DNA of 64,000 nucleotides, taken from positions 1,612,001 to 1,676,000 of the forward strand of contig NZ_CP072793.1 of assembly GCF_017901175.1 (NCBI RefSeq). Reading direction: 5' to 3'. Below, in pieces: positions 55,579 through 64,000 of the stretch. Every line of letters begins with the position of its first letter. Position 1 is the first letter of the stretch. The notes below the pieces were generated by a model. That model made no database searches, was not told the DNA's origin, and worked only from the letters and a program-made list of their open reading frames with translations. A program made the position numbers and the translations under genes. This stretch comes from Thiothrix unzii (GTDB lineage Bacteria; Pseudomonadota; Gammaproteobacteria; Thiotrichales; Thiotrichaceae).

Positions 55579-57093
55579 TTAGTGCTGCGTGTGATTCATG
55601 GCAATGATTTTCTGCCATTTTGCAGGGCCGGTGGTATGCACGGATTCGCCGTTGCTATCCACCGCGACCGTTACCGGCATATCCTTAACTTCAAACTCGT
55701 AAATCGCTTCCATACCCAATTCCGGGAAGGCCAACACTTTCGCGCCGGTAATCGCTTTGGACACCAAATAAGCCGCGCCGCCGACCGCCATTAAATACAC
55801 CGCACCGAATTCTTTAATCGCTTCAATCGCAACCGGGCCGCGTTCGGATTTACCAATCATGCCTAACAAACCGGTTTGCTGAAGAATTTGATGGGTAAAT
55901 TTATCCATGCGCGTGGAGGTGGTAGGCCCTGCTGGCCCGACTACTTCGTCACGTACCGGATCAACCGGCCCCACGTAATAAATAAAACGCCCGCGCAAAT
56001 CAACGGGTAAAGTTTCACCCTTATTAAGCATATCGACCATGCGTTTGTGTGCTGCATCGCGCCCGGTCAGCATTTTACCCGACAGCAACACCGTTTCACC
56101 GGGTTTCAATTGGCGTACCTGTTCGGGAGTAATGGTATCGAGGTTAACGCGCGTTGCCTGCGCCCCACCTTCCAAGGAAATTTGTGGCCAATGCGATAAG
56201 TCTGGCGGGGTTTGCAAGGCCGCACCGGAGCCATCCAACACAAAGTGCGTATGGCGCGTGGCTGCACAGTTAGGAATCATGCAAACCGGCAAAGACGCGG
56301 CATGGGTGGGGTAATCTTTGATTTTAACATCCAGCACCGTGGTCAAACCGCCCAGCCCTTGCGCTCCTAAGCCAAGATTATTGACCTTTTCAAATAATTC
56401 CAGACGCAGCTCTTCTACGCGATTTTGCGCCCCACGTGCCTGCAATTCCTGAATGTCGATATGTTCCATCAGGGCTTCTTTCGCCATTAGCGCGGCTTTT
56501 TCAGCCGTACCACCAATACCAATCCCCAGCATTCCCGGTGGACACCAACCCGCACCCATTTGCGGCACAGTTTTCAACACCCAATCCACAATGCTGTCGG
56601 AAGGGTTAAGCATTGCCATTTTAGATTTATTTTCTGAGCCACCGCCCTTGGCAGCCACATCAAATTCGACTTTATCACCGGGGACAATTTCGTAATGAAT
56701 CACCGCTGGGGTATTGTCCTTGGTATTTCTACGCGCACCTGCCGGGTCTGCTAAAATCGACGCACGCAATACGTTATCCGGTTGCAAATAAGCGCGACGC
56801 ACCCCTTCATTGATCATATCAGTGAGGCTCATATCGCCTTCCCACTGCACATTCATCCCGACTTTTACAAACACGGTAACAATGCCGGTGTCTTGGCAAA
56901 TCGGGCGATGACCTTCTGCGCACATCCGTGAATTCACTAAAATCTGCCCAATCGCATCTTTTGCGGCGGGGGACGCTTCACGCTGCCACGCCTGATGCAT
57001 CGCTTCAATAAAATCCACGGGATGATAATAAGAAATGAATTGCAACGCATCAGCGACACTGGCAATCACGTCGTCTTGTTTGATGAGACTCAT
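55579..57093 (-). CDS. Class I (iron-sulfur) fumarate hydratase
   Basis: This 504-residue enzyme of the oxygen-labile class I family interconverts fumarate and malate in the TCA cycle. Cysteines for the 4Fe-4S cluster are present in PICQDTG, WCPPGMLGIGIGGT and NCAATRHTHF. The family is that of Escherichia coli FumA/FumB. It stands alone, downstream of the FtsK-like operon in convergent orientation. Confidence 0.95.
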   Translation of the reverse strand: MSLIKQDDVIASVADALQFISYYHPVDFIEAMHQAWQREASPAAKDAIGQILVNSRMCAEGHRPICQDTGIVTVFVKVGMNVQWEGDMSLTDMINEGVRRAYLQPDNVLRASILADPAGARRNTKDNTPAVIHYEIVPGDKVEFDVAAKGGGSENKSKMAMLNPSDSIVDWVLKTVPQMGAGWCPPGMLGIGIGGTAEKAALMAKEALMEHIDIQELQARGAQNRVEELRLELFEKVNNLGLGAQGLGGLTTVLDVKIKDYPTHAASLPVCMIPNCAATRHTHFVLDGSGAALQTPPDLSHWPQISLEGGAQATRVNLDTITPEQVRQLKPGETVLLSGKMLTGRDAAHKRMVDMLNKGETLPVDLRGRFIYYVGPVDPVRDEVVGPAGPTTSTRMDKFTHQILQQTGLLGMIGKSERGPVAIEAIKEFGAVYLMAVGGAAYLVSKAITGAKVLAFPELGMEAIYEFEVKDMPVTVAVDSNGESVHTTGPAKWQKIIAMNHTQH

Positions 57094-57139
57094 ACGGTTC
57101 TACTCCTTTGGTGGGTTAGCTACTGCGTGCAGGCAAGTC

Positions 57140-57943
57140 TTATTGTTGTGGTGCACAAGCGTATGCGAAACGGGAGGCCGACAGCAAGTGTTGTGTGTAA
57201 GGATGTTGCGGGTTCGCGAAAATAGTGTCGACACATCCCTCCTCCACCACCTTTCCGGCTTGCATTACTGCGATACGCTCACACAAACCACCGGCTAACG
57301 GCAAATCGTGGGTAATCAATACAATCGCCATCTCACGTTGTCGCCGGATGGCTTGCAACAAGGCGATAATTTCCGACTGCACCGTAACATCCAACGCTGT
57401 GGTTGGCTCATCTGCAATCAGTAAATCCGGCTCGCACAGCAATGCCATCGCAATCATTACTCGCTGGCGCATTCCGCCGGATAATTCATGTGGGTAGCTG
57501 TCAAAACGCCGCGAAGCATCGTTAATCCGCACCTGTTCAAGCATGGCTATCGCTTTAGCACGGGCGGCAGGCGTTTTCAGGTGTTGGTGGGTAGTGAGAA
57601 CTTCGGTGAGTTGTTGCCCGATAGTTAACAGCGGATTCAACGAGGTCATCGGGTCTTGAAAAATCATCGCAATACGGCTGCCACGGTAGCGGTTTAACAG
57701 CGCGGCTGGCTGCCCCAATAATTGCGTACCGGCAAATTGCACACTGCCAGTAGCACGGGCATTGCGTGGTAATAAACCCATGACTGCGTGCAACAACTGG
57801 CTTTTACCCGCACCGGATTCGCCGACAACCGCAAGGGTTTCACCGGGCTGCGCTTGCAAACTCACCCCACGCACTGCTTCCACACAACCCCTGTCGGGTG
57901 AGTGGAAGCTAACGTGCAGGTCTTGAAGTGTTAATAAAGCCAC
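57140..57943 (-). CDS. OppD/DppD-type ABC transporter ATPase, orphan
   Basis: This 267-residue protein has Walker A GESGAGKSQ, Q-loop FQDPMTSLNP, signature LSGGMRQR, Walker B LLIADEPTTALD and H-loop ITHD, with the peptide-transporter C-terminal motif NPQHPYTQHLL. It belongs to the oligopeptide/dipeptide/nickel importer ATPases, yet no permease or binding-protein gene is adjacent, so its partners must lie elsewhere or outside the window. The C-terminal iron-sulfur cysteine motif seen in some OppD proteins is not evident. Confidence 0.9.
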   Translation of the reverse strand: MALLTLQDLHVSFHSPDRGCVEAVRGVSLQAQPGETLAVVGESGAGKSQLLHAVMGLLPRNARATGSVQFAGTQLLGQPAALLNRYRGSRIAMIFQDPMTSLNPLLTIGQQLTEVLTTHQHLKTPAARAKAIAMLEQVRINDASRRFDSYPHELSGGMRQRVMIAMALLCEPDLLIADEPTTALDVTVQSEIIALLQAIRRQREMAIVLITHDLPLAGGLCERIAVMQAGKVVEEGCVDTIFANPQHPYTQHLLSASRFAYACAPQQ

Positions 57944-57950
57944 TGCGGCA

Positions 57951-58991
57951 TTAAGAGGCCATCAAGGCAGCCATTTTTGCAGCATTCGGGCGTTCGATCA
58001 CACCTTTTTCCGTCACCAGTGCATCAACTAATGCAGCAGGTGTCACATCAAATGCCGGATTCCACGCCTGTGCTTGCATTGCGGCAATGCGTTGATTGCC
58101 AACATTCAGCACTTCATCTTGTGAACGCTCTTCAATCGGAATGTCGTTGCCGGTAAGGGTATTCATGTCAATGGTGCTGGTGGGTGCAACCACCATAAAG
58201 CGTACCCCGTGGTAACGCGCATTCACCGCAAGGCTGTAAGTGCCGATTTTGTTTGCCACATCACCGTTGGCAGCAATGCGGTCGGAACCAACAATGACCC
58301 AAGACACTTTGCCCTGACGCATTAAGCTCGCAGCAGCACCCTCGCACAATAAATGCGCGGGGATTTTATCTTTCACCAGTTCCCACGCGGTCAGGCGCGA
58401 ACCTTGCCACCAAGGGCGGGTTTCATCGGCGTAAACGTGTTCAATCTTGCCGTTGCTGTACGCGCTACGAATCACACCCAAAGCCGTGCCGTAACCGCCA
58501 GTAGCGAGTGAGCCGGTATTGCAGTGGGTTAAAACCCCGTGTGATGGCTGAATTAACGCGCTGCCTAATTCGCCCATACGGTAATTATCATCAATGTCAT
58601 CTTGATGAATACGTTGCGCCAGTTCCAGCAGTACCGGTTCCGGGTCGCCTTGAATGCCTTCCAAGGCAGCGCACATCCGACGCAATGCCCACATTAAATT
58701 GACAGCGGTAGGACGCGCATTCATCAGCACGTCTTTTTCAGCTTCTAAGCGATTACGCCAATCTTGCGGATACTGTTTATAACTTTTACGTGCCGCCATA
58801 ACGACCCCGTAAGCAGCCGCAATACCAATGGCTGGCGCACCGCGCACCACCATATTACGAATCGCATCGGCGGTTTCTTCCGCGCTATACAACTGCACGT
58901 ATTGCTCGTTATGCGGGAGCTTGCGCTGGTCAAGTAAGACCAGATGGTTGTCTTTCCATTCTACGGCACGGATCGAATCGTGTTGACTCAT
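57951..58991 (-). CDS. mtnA: S-methyl-5-thioribose-1-phosphate isomerase
   Basis: MtnA converts methylthioribose-1-phosphate to methylthioribulose-1-phosphate in methionine salvage. From ATG 58991 ([15 protein letters not shown]) it has 346 residues with [36 protein letters not shown] with the catalytic Cys, [16 protein letters not shown] with the Asp, and APTSTID. ATG 59006 (MPKIL) is an equally possible start; neither has a good ribosome-binding site. It is divergent from mtaD, its pathway neighbour. Confidence 0.95.
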   Translation of the reverse strand: MSQHDSIRAVEWKDNHLVLLDQRKLPHNEQYVQLYSAEETADAIRNMVVRGAPAIGIAAAYGVVMAARKSYKQYPQDWRNRLEAEKDVLMNARPTAVNLMWALRRMCAALEGIQGDPEPVLLELAQRIHQDDIDDNYRMGELGSALIQPSHGVLTHCNTGSLATGGYGTALGVIRSAYSNGKIEHVYADETRPWWQGSRLTAWELVKDKIPAHLLCEGAAASLMRQGKVSWVIVGSDRIAANGDVANKIGTYSLAVNARYHGVRFMVVAPTSTIDMNTLTGNDIPIEERSQDEVLNVGNQRIAAMQAQAWNPAFDVTPAALVDALVTEKGVIERPNAAKMAALMAS

Positions 58992-59044
58992 GAGGATTTT
59001 CGGCATAAATAGGTTATTTAAAGTGGCAATGTTACAACACCCCA

Positions 59045-60361
59045 ATGGAAATTGAATTACTGGTTATCCCCGAATGGGTTATTACTGTCAATTCTCGCAA
59101 TCAGGTACTACACCACCACGCTGTGGCGGTTGATGATAGCAGAATTGTTGACATACTTCCCGTGTCTGAGGCAGAAAAACGCTACCGTCCGCGACAAACT
59201 GTCGTTTTAGCGCAACAAGCTTTGCTCCCCGGTTTGGTGAATGCACATACCCACGCAGCAATGGCTTTGCTTAAAGGATTGGCAGACGATTTACCGCTGA
59301 TGGAGTGGTTGCAAAACCACATTTGGCCTGCGGAAAGTCGCTGGGCGGATGCGCAATTTGTTTACGATGGCTCACGCTTAGCCATTGCGGAAATGATTCG
59401 CTCCGGCACGACCTGCTTTAACGACATGTATTTTTTCCCCGAACAAACTGCAAAAGCCGTGCAGGAAGCAGGGATTCGTGCCTGCATTGGTCTGATCGTG
59501 ATCGACTTTCCGACCGCGTGGGGCACAGGCCCTGAAGATTACCTGCAAAAAGGCTTGGCGTTGCATGATCAAGTGGCTGACGACCCGCTGTTGACTACCG
59601 CGTTTGCGCCGCACGCCCCTTACACAGTCTCAGATGACCCGCTCAAACAAGTCAGTCACTTAGCCTGTGAAATGGATATGCCTATCCACATGCATGTTCA
59701 CGAAACTGCGTTTGAAGTGCAACAAGCACTGGCGCAACACGATGCCGTACCGCTGGCACGACTGGATAATCTCGGCTTACTCGATAAGCATTTTCTTGCG
59801 GTACACATGACGCAACTTACCGATGAGGAAATAGCGTTACTGGCGGAAAAAGGCACGCACGTCATTCACTGCCCGGAATCCAACCTCAAGCTCGCCAGCG
59901 GTTTTTGCCCAGTCGCTAAACTGTTAGCCGCCGGAGTCAATGTCGCCCTCGGCACGGACGGCAACGCCAGCAACAACGACCTCGATATGCTCGGCGAAAT
60001 GCGCACCGCTGCCCTGATCGCCAAAGCCGTAGCGCACGATGCCAGTGTGGTGTCAGCAGCACAAGCCTTACGCATGGCAACCATCAATGGCGCAACCGCG
60101 CTAGGATTAGCCGACACCATTGGTTCGTTGGAAATCGGCAAAGCAGCGGATATGATCGCGGTCGATTTAAGCGCACTGGAAACCCAGCCGCTGTACGACC
60201 CGGTTTCCCAAATCGTTTATTGCGCCAACCGCAATCAGGTAACGCACACTTGGGTAGCAGGCAAAGCCCTCATGACCCAGCGTGAACTGACCACCCTTAA
60301 TATCACTGAACTACTCGCCACCGCGCAGGCATGGCAACAAAAAATCGGAGCAACCTCATGA
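59045..60361 (+). CDS. mtaD: 5-methylthioadenosine/S-adenosylhomocysteine deaminase
   Basis: The 438-residue amidohydrolase has metal ligands in [33 protein letters not shown] and [14 protein letters not shown]. In pseudomonads the same enzyme deaminates methylthioadenosine to methylthioinosine as the first step of a variant salvage route, and there too it lies beside mtnA and ubiG. It overlaps ubiG by 4 bp. Confidence 0.93.
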   Translation: MEIELLVIPEWVITVNSRNQVLHHHAVAVDDSRIVDILPVSEAEKRYRPRQTVVLAQQALLPGLVNAHTHAAMALLKGLADDLPLMEWLQNHIWPAESRWADAQFVYDGSRLAIAEMIRSGTTCFNDMYFFPEQTAKAVQEAGIRACIGLIVIDFPTAWGTGPEDYLQKGLALHDQVADDPLLTTAFAPHAPYTVSDDPLKQVSHLACEMDMPIHMHVHETAFEVQQALAQHDAVPLARLDNLGLLDKHFLAVHMTQLTDEEIALLAEKGTHVIHCPESNLKLASGFCPVAKLLAAGVNVALGTDGNASNNDLDMLGEMRTAALIAKAVAHDASVVSAAQALRMATINGATALGLADTIGSLEIGKAADMIAVDLSALETQPLYDPVSQIVYCANRNQVTHTWVAGKALMTQRELTTLNITELLATAQAWQQKIGATS

Positions 60362-61071
60362 CCACTGCCGTTCCCAACGTTGACCCCAATGAAATCCGCA
60401 AGTTTGAAGAGCTGGCCTACCGCTGGTGGGACACTGAAAGCGAATTCAAACCCTTGCATGACATTAATCCATTGCGCCTGAACTACATCGACGATCGCGT
60501 TCATTTACAAGGAAAAAAAGTCATTGATGTAGGCTGCGGCGGCGGCATTTTGGCAGAAAGCATGGCGCGGCGCGGCGCAATCGTAACCGGCATTGATATG
60601 GGCGAAACCCCGTTAAGTGTGGCACAAATGCACGCACTGGAATCACAAGTCAGCGTCGATTACCGCCAGATCAGTGCTGAAAGCATCGCACTGGAAGCCG
60701 CCGGACAATTCGATGCCGTGACCTGCATGGAAATGCTGGAACACGTACCCGACCCCGCGTCCGTTATTGCCGCTTGCGCTACCTTGGTGAAACCCGGTGG
60801 CGATGTGTTTTTCTCCACCATTAACCGCAATCCCAAAGCCTTCGCCTTTGCGATTATCGGTGCAGAATACCTGATGAATATGCTTCCCAAAGGCACGCAC
60901 GAATACGCAAAATTCATCAAACCCTCAGAACTCGAAAAATGGGCACGTTCCGTCGGACTAGAACTGCGTAATATCAGCGGCATGTCCTACAATCCCCTGT
61001 TTCAGAGTTACCGTTTAGGTAATGACGTTGATGTTAACTATTTAATGCATTTCAAGAAGGAAACCATTTGA
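60358..61071 (+). CDS. ubiG: Ubiquinone biosynthesis O-methyltransferase
   Basis: UbiG carries out both O-methylations of ubiquinone synthesis. From ATG 60358 the 237-residue protein shows [30 protein letters not shown], the SAM motif [16 protein letters not shown] and [10 protein letters not shown]. Coupling to mtaD by a 4-bp overlap is known from pseudomonads. Confidence 0.97.
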   Translation: MTTAVPNVDPNEIRKFEELAYRWWDTESEFKPLHDINPLRLNYIDDRVHLQGKKVIDVGCGGGILAESMARRGAIVTGIDMGETPLSVAQMHALESQVSVDYRQISAESIALEAAGQFDAVTCMEMLEHVPDPASVIAACATLVKPGGDVFFSTINRNPKAFAFAIIGAEYLMNMLPKGTHEYAKFIKPSELEKWARSVGLELRNISGMSYNPLFQSYRLGNDVDVNYLMHFKKETI

Positions 61072-61643
61072 TGAGAGTCAAACATGCAGTCCCCCTGCTG
61101 CTGTTGCCCCTGATGATCAGCGGATGCGCTGTTCAATACGACCCCGTGAACGTAACCCCTGCGGGTGATGTTCGCGCTGCTCGCATGACCCCGGATTTAC
61201 AAAACCAAATCCAAACCCTAGAAGCCGCTTTAATCGCCTTAGACCCGCGCAGCATCAATCCCCAAGAAGCCCGCGCGGTTGCTCACGATGCCTTCGTTTA
61301 CCCCATGTATTTGGCGAATGACTGGGGGTTAACCTGGCCACCGCTGCTCCACAATACCCTGCGCAACGCCAACCAACGCAAGGCCGGTCTGTGTGTCGAC
61401 TGGACACGCGCAATGCGGGCGCGGATGCGGGCTAAAAACTTGCAAACCTTTGATTTATATTGGGCGGTAGCTTACAAAGGCAATGCGTGGCGCGAACACA
61501 GCACACTGGTAGTCACGCCTAAAGGCCGCCCCATGAGCGAAGGGATTATTCTTGACCCTTGGCGCAACTCCGGCAAACTGTTCTGGAGCAAGCTCAAAGA
61601 AGATGAGCAATACCCTTGGAAATATTTTGAAGGCCCCGGTTAA
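61071..61643 (+). CDS. Lipoprotein with a transglutaminase-like Cys-His-Asp pattern
   Basis: The 190-residue protein starts at ATG 61071, overlapping the ubiG stop as TGATG. It has a lipoprotein signal ending LMISGCA (Cys near 19). The core has Cys in KAGLCVDWTRAM, His in WREHSTLVV and Asp in IILDPWRNS, spaced as in transglutaminase-like or papain-like peptidase folds. No family name comes to mind. The fold assignment is inferred from motif order only. Confidence 0.65.
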   Translation: MRVKHAVPLLLLPLMISGCAVQYDPVNVTPAGDVRAARMTPDLQNQIQTLEAALIALDPRSINPQEARAVAHDAFVYPMYLANDWGLTWPPLLHNTLRNANQRKAGLCVDWTRAMRARMRAKNLQTFDLYWAVAYKGNAWREHSTLVVTPKGRPMSEGIILDPWRNSGKLFWSKLKEDEQYPWKYFEGPG

Positions 61644-61646
61644 GCA

Positions 61647-62339
61647 TTACTGCTTATGGAACGTCAGCACCAGCACATCGCGCCAAGCCGGGTGTGTTGG
61701 GTCTGATGGGCTAATTTCGGTTACGCCGTGATACACCGCGTGATCGTTAACCAACACCAAATCCCCTGCCTGTTCCAATGTGCCTTCACCTAACGGGCGC
61801 ATCTCATTGTCGTAAATGTGACTCACCCCACCGCTGACGTTGTGCCGATCCATCATCATAATCAGGATGTATTCCGCGCCGTCTTTATGCACGCCTTCGG
61901 GTGTAGGCCGTCCCGCTTTATCCCCTTGCGCCACAATACGGAATTGATGTGCCTGAATCCGCCACAAATCCACCGGACTGCGCGAAAACTGTTGGGTTGA
62001 CCAACGGATAATTTCCGTCAAAACCGGATTTTTCAGCGTAGTCGGCAACCACGCCCGAAAATGCCGGTTAAAACCACCGTGGACGTGATTGTAATGGCTA
62101 CTTTGGTAATGTGGCTCATGAGGAAGTACTTCTAACTGGTTGTTCTTCCAATGAAACACCGAATAACGCCGGTAACGGTAATCACCACCGTCACGCAAAT
62201 ACGGGTCGCGCAACAAACCGTTCCAGCTTGCGCGGAATCGTTTGTACGCCTGCCCCATGCGCTGGGAAAGATGCGACTGCAACCGACTGGCTTCACCAAC
62301 CGCCAACAGATAACCGGGTTTGTGCAATAAGGTATTCAC
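61647..62339 (-). CDS. 2-oxoglutarate/Fe(II) dioxygenase-family protein (PF10014-like)
   Basis: This 230-residue protein contains the HxD iron motif in EGVHKDGAEYILIMMMDRHNVSGG, a distal His in DHAVYHGVTEI and an Arg in WRDVLVLTF, as in the 2OG-Fe-Oxy_2 family that includes amino-acid hydroxylases such as isoleucine dioxygenase. It is convergent with the lipoprotein gene with a 3-bp gap and leads no operon. The substrate is unknown. Confidence 0.82.
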   Translation of the reverse strand: MNTLLHKPGYLLAVGEASRLQSHLSQRMGQAYKRFRASWNGLLRDPYLRDGGDYRYRRYSVFHWKNNQLEVLPHEPHYQSSHYNHVHGGFNRHFRAWLPTTLKNPVLTEIIRWSTQQFSRSPVDLWRIQAHQFRIVAQGDKAGRPTPEGVHKDGAEYILIMMMDRHNVSGGVSHIYDNEMRPLGEGTLEQAGDLVLVNDHAVYHGVTEISPSDPTHPAWRDVLVLTFHKQ

Positions 62340-62403
62340 TTAGCTCACTTCATTTCATGCATTCATCATCATAGTGTAATTTACTGATAAACCGCTGAAT
62401 AGA

Positions 62404-63387
62404 TCACTTAGGCGTATTAGCGATAAGCGTCGCCCGCAACGGTGCGGGATAACCTTCCACAGTACGGCTGTGATCTGTCGGGTCGAGAAAATCTACCAGC
62501 GATTCCCCCTTACTCCACGCGGTACAACGCTGCTCTTCCACGCTGGTCTGGGTAATATCCACCACCCGGATATTCAAAAAACCTAAACGTTTCAACCACA
62601 ACTGCAACATTGCTACTGAGGGAATAAACCAAACGTTGCGCATTTTTGCATAGCGGTCGTGCGGCATCAGGGCGGTTTGTTCATCACCCGCTACCACCAG
62701 CGTTTCTAACACCAACTCCCCACCCGCACACAAAGCACGCCGTAATTCCTGCAAATGCCCCAACGGGTCACGACGGTGATATAACACCCCCATCGAAAAT
62801 GCGGTATCAAAACCTTTTTGGCGCAAATCCGGTAAATCTTCGCTTTTTAACGGCAACATCCACACCGGATGCGTCGCACCAGCATAATGCTTAATCAGTT
62901 CAAATTGCTTAAGAAACAATACAGTGGGGTCGATACCTACCACGGCTTGCGCACCGGCTGCGTACATCCGCCACAAGTGGTAGCCACTGCCACAACCCAC
63001 ATCCAACACCACCCGATCTTGCAACGGCGTAAGGTGCGGCGCGACGCGCTCCCATTTCCAATCGGAACGCCATTCGGTATCCACAGTAATCCCGAACAAC
63101 TCAAACGGGCCTTTACGCCAAGGAATCAATGCCTGTAACGCAGCCATTAACGCGGCGTGTGCGGCACTATCCGCATCGTGTGACACGCCAATACGCACCG
63201 CACTCCCACCAAAATCCATCACACTAGGTTGCAATGCGGGCAAACTATCAATCGCTGCCTGCCATTCGGGTTGCTTACCATGACTATTTTCCTGCGCAAA
63301 CTGCTCAAGTTGCGCCGGTAATGTCGTCAACCACCCCGCCAGCCGCGATGATTGCAAAAAAGCATACAAATCCGCGTAATCCATCAC
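62404..63387 (-). CDS. cmoB: tRNA U34 carboxymethyltransferase
   Basis: CmoB transfers a carboxymethyl group from carboxy-SAM to 5-hydroxyuridine 34 in tRNAs. The 327-residue protein has GITVDTEWRSDWKWERV, the SAM motif VLDVGCGSGYHLWRMYAAGA and FDTAFSMGVLYHRRDPLGHL, typical of CmoB. It overlaps cmoA by 4 bp. Confidence 0.97.
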   Translation of the reverse strand: MMDYADLYAFLQSSRLAGWLTTLPAQLEQFAQENSHGKQPEWQAAIDSLPALQPSVMDFGGSAVRIGVSHDADSAAHAALMAALQALIPWRKGPFELFGITVDTEWRSDWKWERVAPHLTPLQDRVVLDVGCGSGYHLWRMYAAGAQAVVGIDPTVLFLKQFELIKHYAGATHPVWMLPLKSEDLPDLRQKGFDTAFSMGVLYHRRDPLGHLQELRRALCAGGELVLETLVVAGDEQTALMPHDRYAKMRNVWFIPSVAMLQLWLKRLGFLNIRVVDITQTSVEEQRCTAWSKGESLVDFLDPTDHSRTVEGYPAPLRATLIANTPK

Positions 63388-64000
63388 GCTTTTACCGCCA
63401 ACAATGCTGCAAAATTAAATCCTTGGAACCACTGCACCACTTGCGCAAAACCCGCTGCGTGCAAACGTTCAATATGCTGCTCCAAAGTATCGGGAATCAA
63501 CACATGCTCCAACGCCGAGCGTTTTTGGCTGATCTCCAACTCGCTGTAACCGTTGGCACGTTTAAATTCCAAATGCAAATCAGTGAGTAACTCCTGTTCC
63601 TCAGTATCGGCAAAAGCTAATTTTTCCGACAATACCAACACCCCACCGGGGCGCAAACCCGCGTACACCTTCTGCAACATAGTCAAACGTTCCGCCGGTT
63701 TGAGGAATTGCAGGGTAAAATTCAGCACTACCACCGAGGCTTGTTCCAAGGCAACGGCTTGAATATCGTCACACACCACTTCAAACTGTGCAGTGCGCAA
63801 ATGCCGCTGGAGGATTTGCCCGCAACGGCTGGTCATCGCTGCGGAGTTATCGACGCATACAAAATGCACGTCAGTATCACGTACCTGTGAAGCCATCGAC
63901 AACGTAGCCGCACCCAACGAACACCCTAAATCGTAAATGCGCGACTGCGGCTGCGCATAGCGACGCGCAATAACCCCCAGCAAACCAATCACGGTTTCAT
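63384..64000 (-). CDS. cmoA: Carboxy-S-adenosylmethionine synthase, N-terminus cut off
   Basis: CmoA makes carboxy-SAM from SAM and prephenate for CmoB. About 205 residues of the usual roughly 245 are visible. They include IYDLGCSLGAATLSMA for SAM binding, VVLNFTLQFL and LSEKLAFADTEEQELL. The frame is open through the right edge (E-T-V-I-G-L-L-G), so the start lies outside the window. Confidence 0.95.
   Translation of the reverse strand, partial: ETVIGLLGVIARRYAQPQSRIYDLGCSLGAATLSMASQVRDTDVHFVCVDNSAAMTSRCGQILQRHLRTAQFEVVCDDIQAVALEQASVVVLNFTLQFLKPAERLTMLQKVYAGLRPGGVLVLSEKLAFADTEEQELLTDLHLEFKRANGYSELEISQKRSALEHVLIPDTLEQHIERLHAAGFAQVVQWFQGFNFAALLAVKA

Overview
The window looks like the chromosome of a gammaproteobacterium of moderate GC content. 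The evidence is conserved gene order: yceF / yceD-rpmF-plsX-fabH, nadD-rsfS-rlmH-maf-rng-yhdP-nit-tldD-pmbA, mtnA / mtaD-ubiG and cmoA-cmoB. A sulfur-oxidising Thiotrichales-type bacterium (Thiothrix-like) is my guess from general flavour only. Most of the window is housekeeping sequence with complete genes, and it is cut at both ends (a SWIM-domain protein on the left, cmoA on the right).

Layout. 0-5.3 kb: SWIM protein fragment, an unknown acidic protein, and a large CheB-CheR-PAS-histidine kinase with a FixJ-type response regulator. 5.4-5.55 kb: a candidate structured small RNA with its own terminator. 5.6-10.95 kb: a phosphate-starvation block (plsC, pstS, phoB without phoR, a glycosyltransferase overlapping a PAP2 phosphatase) with Pho boxes in front of pstS and phoB. 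10.95-19 kb: RhlE-type helicase, CYTH protein, fatty-acid/phospholipid start genes with rpmF, a Maf protein, a dihaem cytochrome c, aroE and a nuclease lipoprotein. 19.1-21.2 kb: PhoD-like phosphatase. 21.3-28.7 kb: a membrane-lipid-modification cluster (FAD oxidoreductase, DUF1365, CFA synthase-like methyltransferase, MFS transporter, DUF3833 lipoprotein; convergent SDR, NTF2-like and DUF3429 genes) that encloses a short LOV blue-light photoreceptor.

28.8-35.6 kb: a broken type I-F CRISPR-Cas locus. cas1, cas2-3 and csy1 are intact, but csy2 runs after codon 151 directly into the first repeat of a 14-repeat array. The rest of csy2, csy3, cas6f and the leader are therefore missing. A tRNA-Ser(UGA) lies beside cas1. 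36-51.6 kb: purM-purN, ppnP, tldD/pmbA, nitrilase, yhdP, rng, maf, rlmH, rsfS, nadD, an amidohydrolase and icd.

52.0-55.6 kb is the least ordinary region. A 455-bp AT-rich leader with inverted repeats precedes a tightly coupled four-gene operon: two small membrane proteins, an FtsK/SpoIIIE-type protein whose Walker A and Walker B motifs are both destroyed while the fold and flanking motifs remain, and a membrane-anchored lysozyme-like protein. I do not recognise this as a described system and regard it as the best candidate for something new. 55.6-64 kb returns to metabolism: class I fumarase, an orphan OppD-type ATPase, methionine salvage (mtnA, mtaD), ubiG, a transglutaminase-like lipoprotein, a 2-oxoglutarate dioxygenase and cmoB-cmoA.
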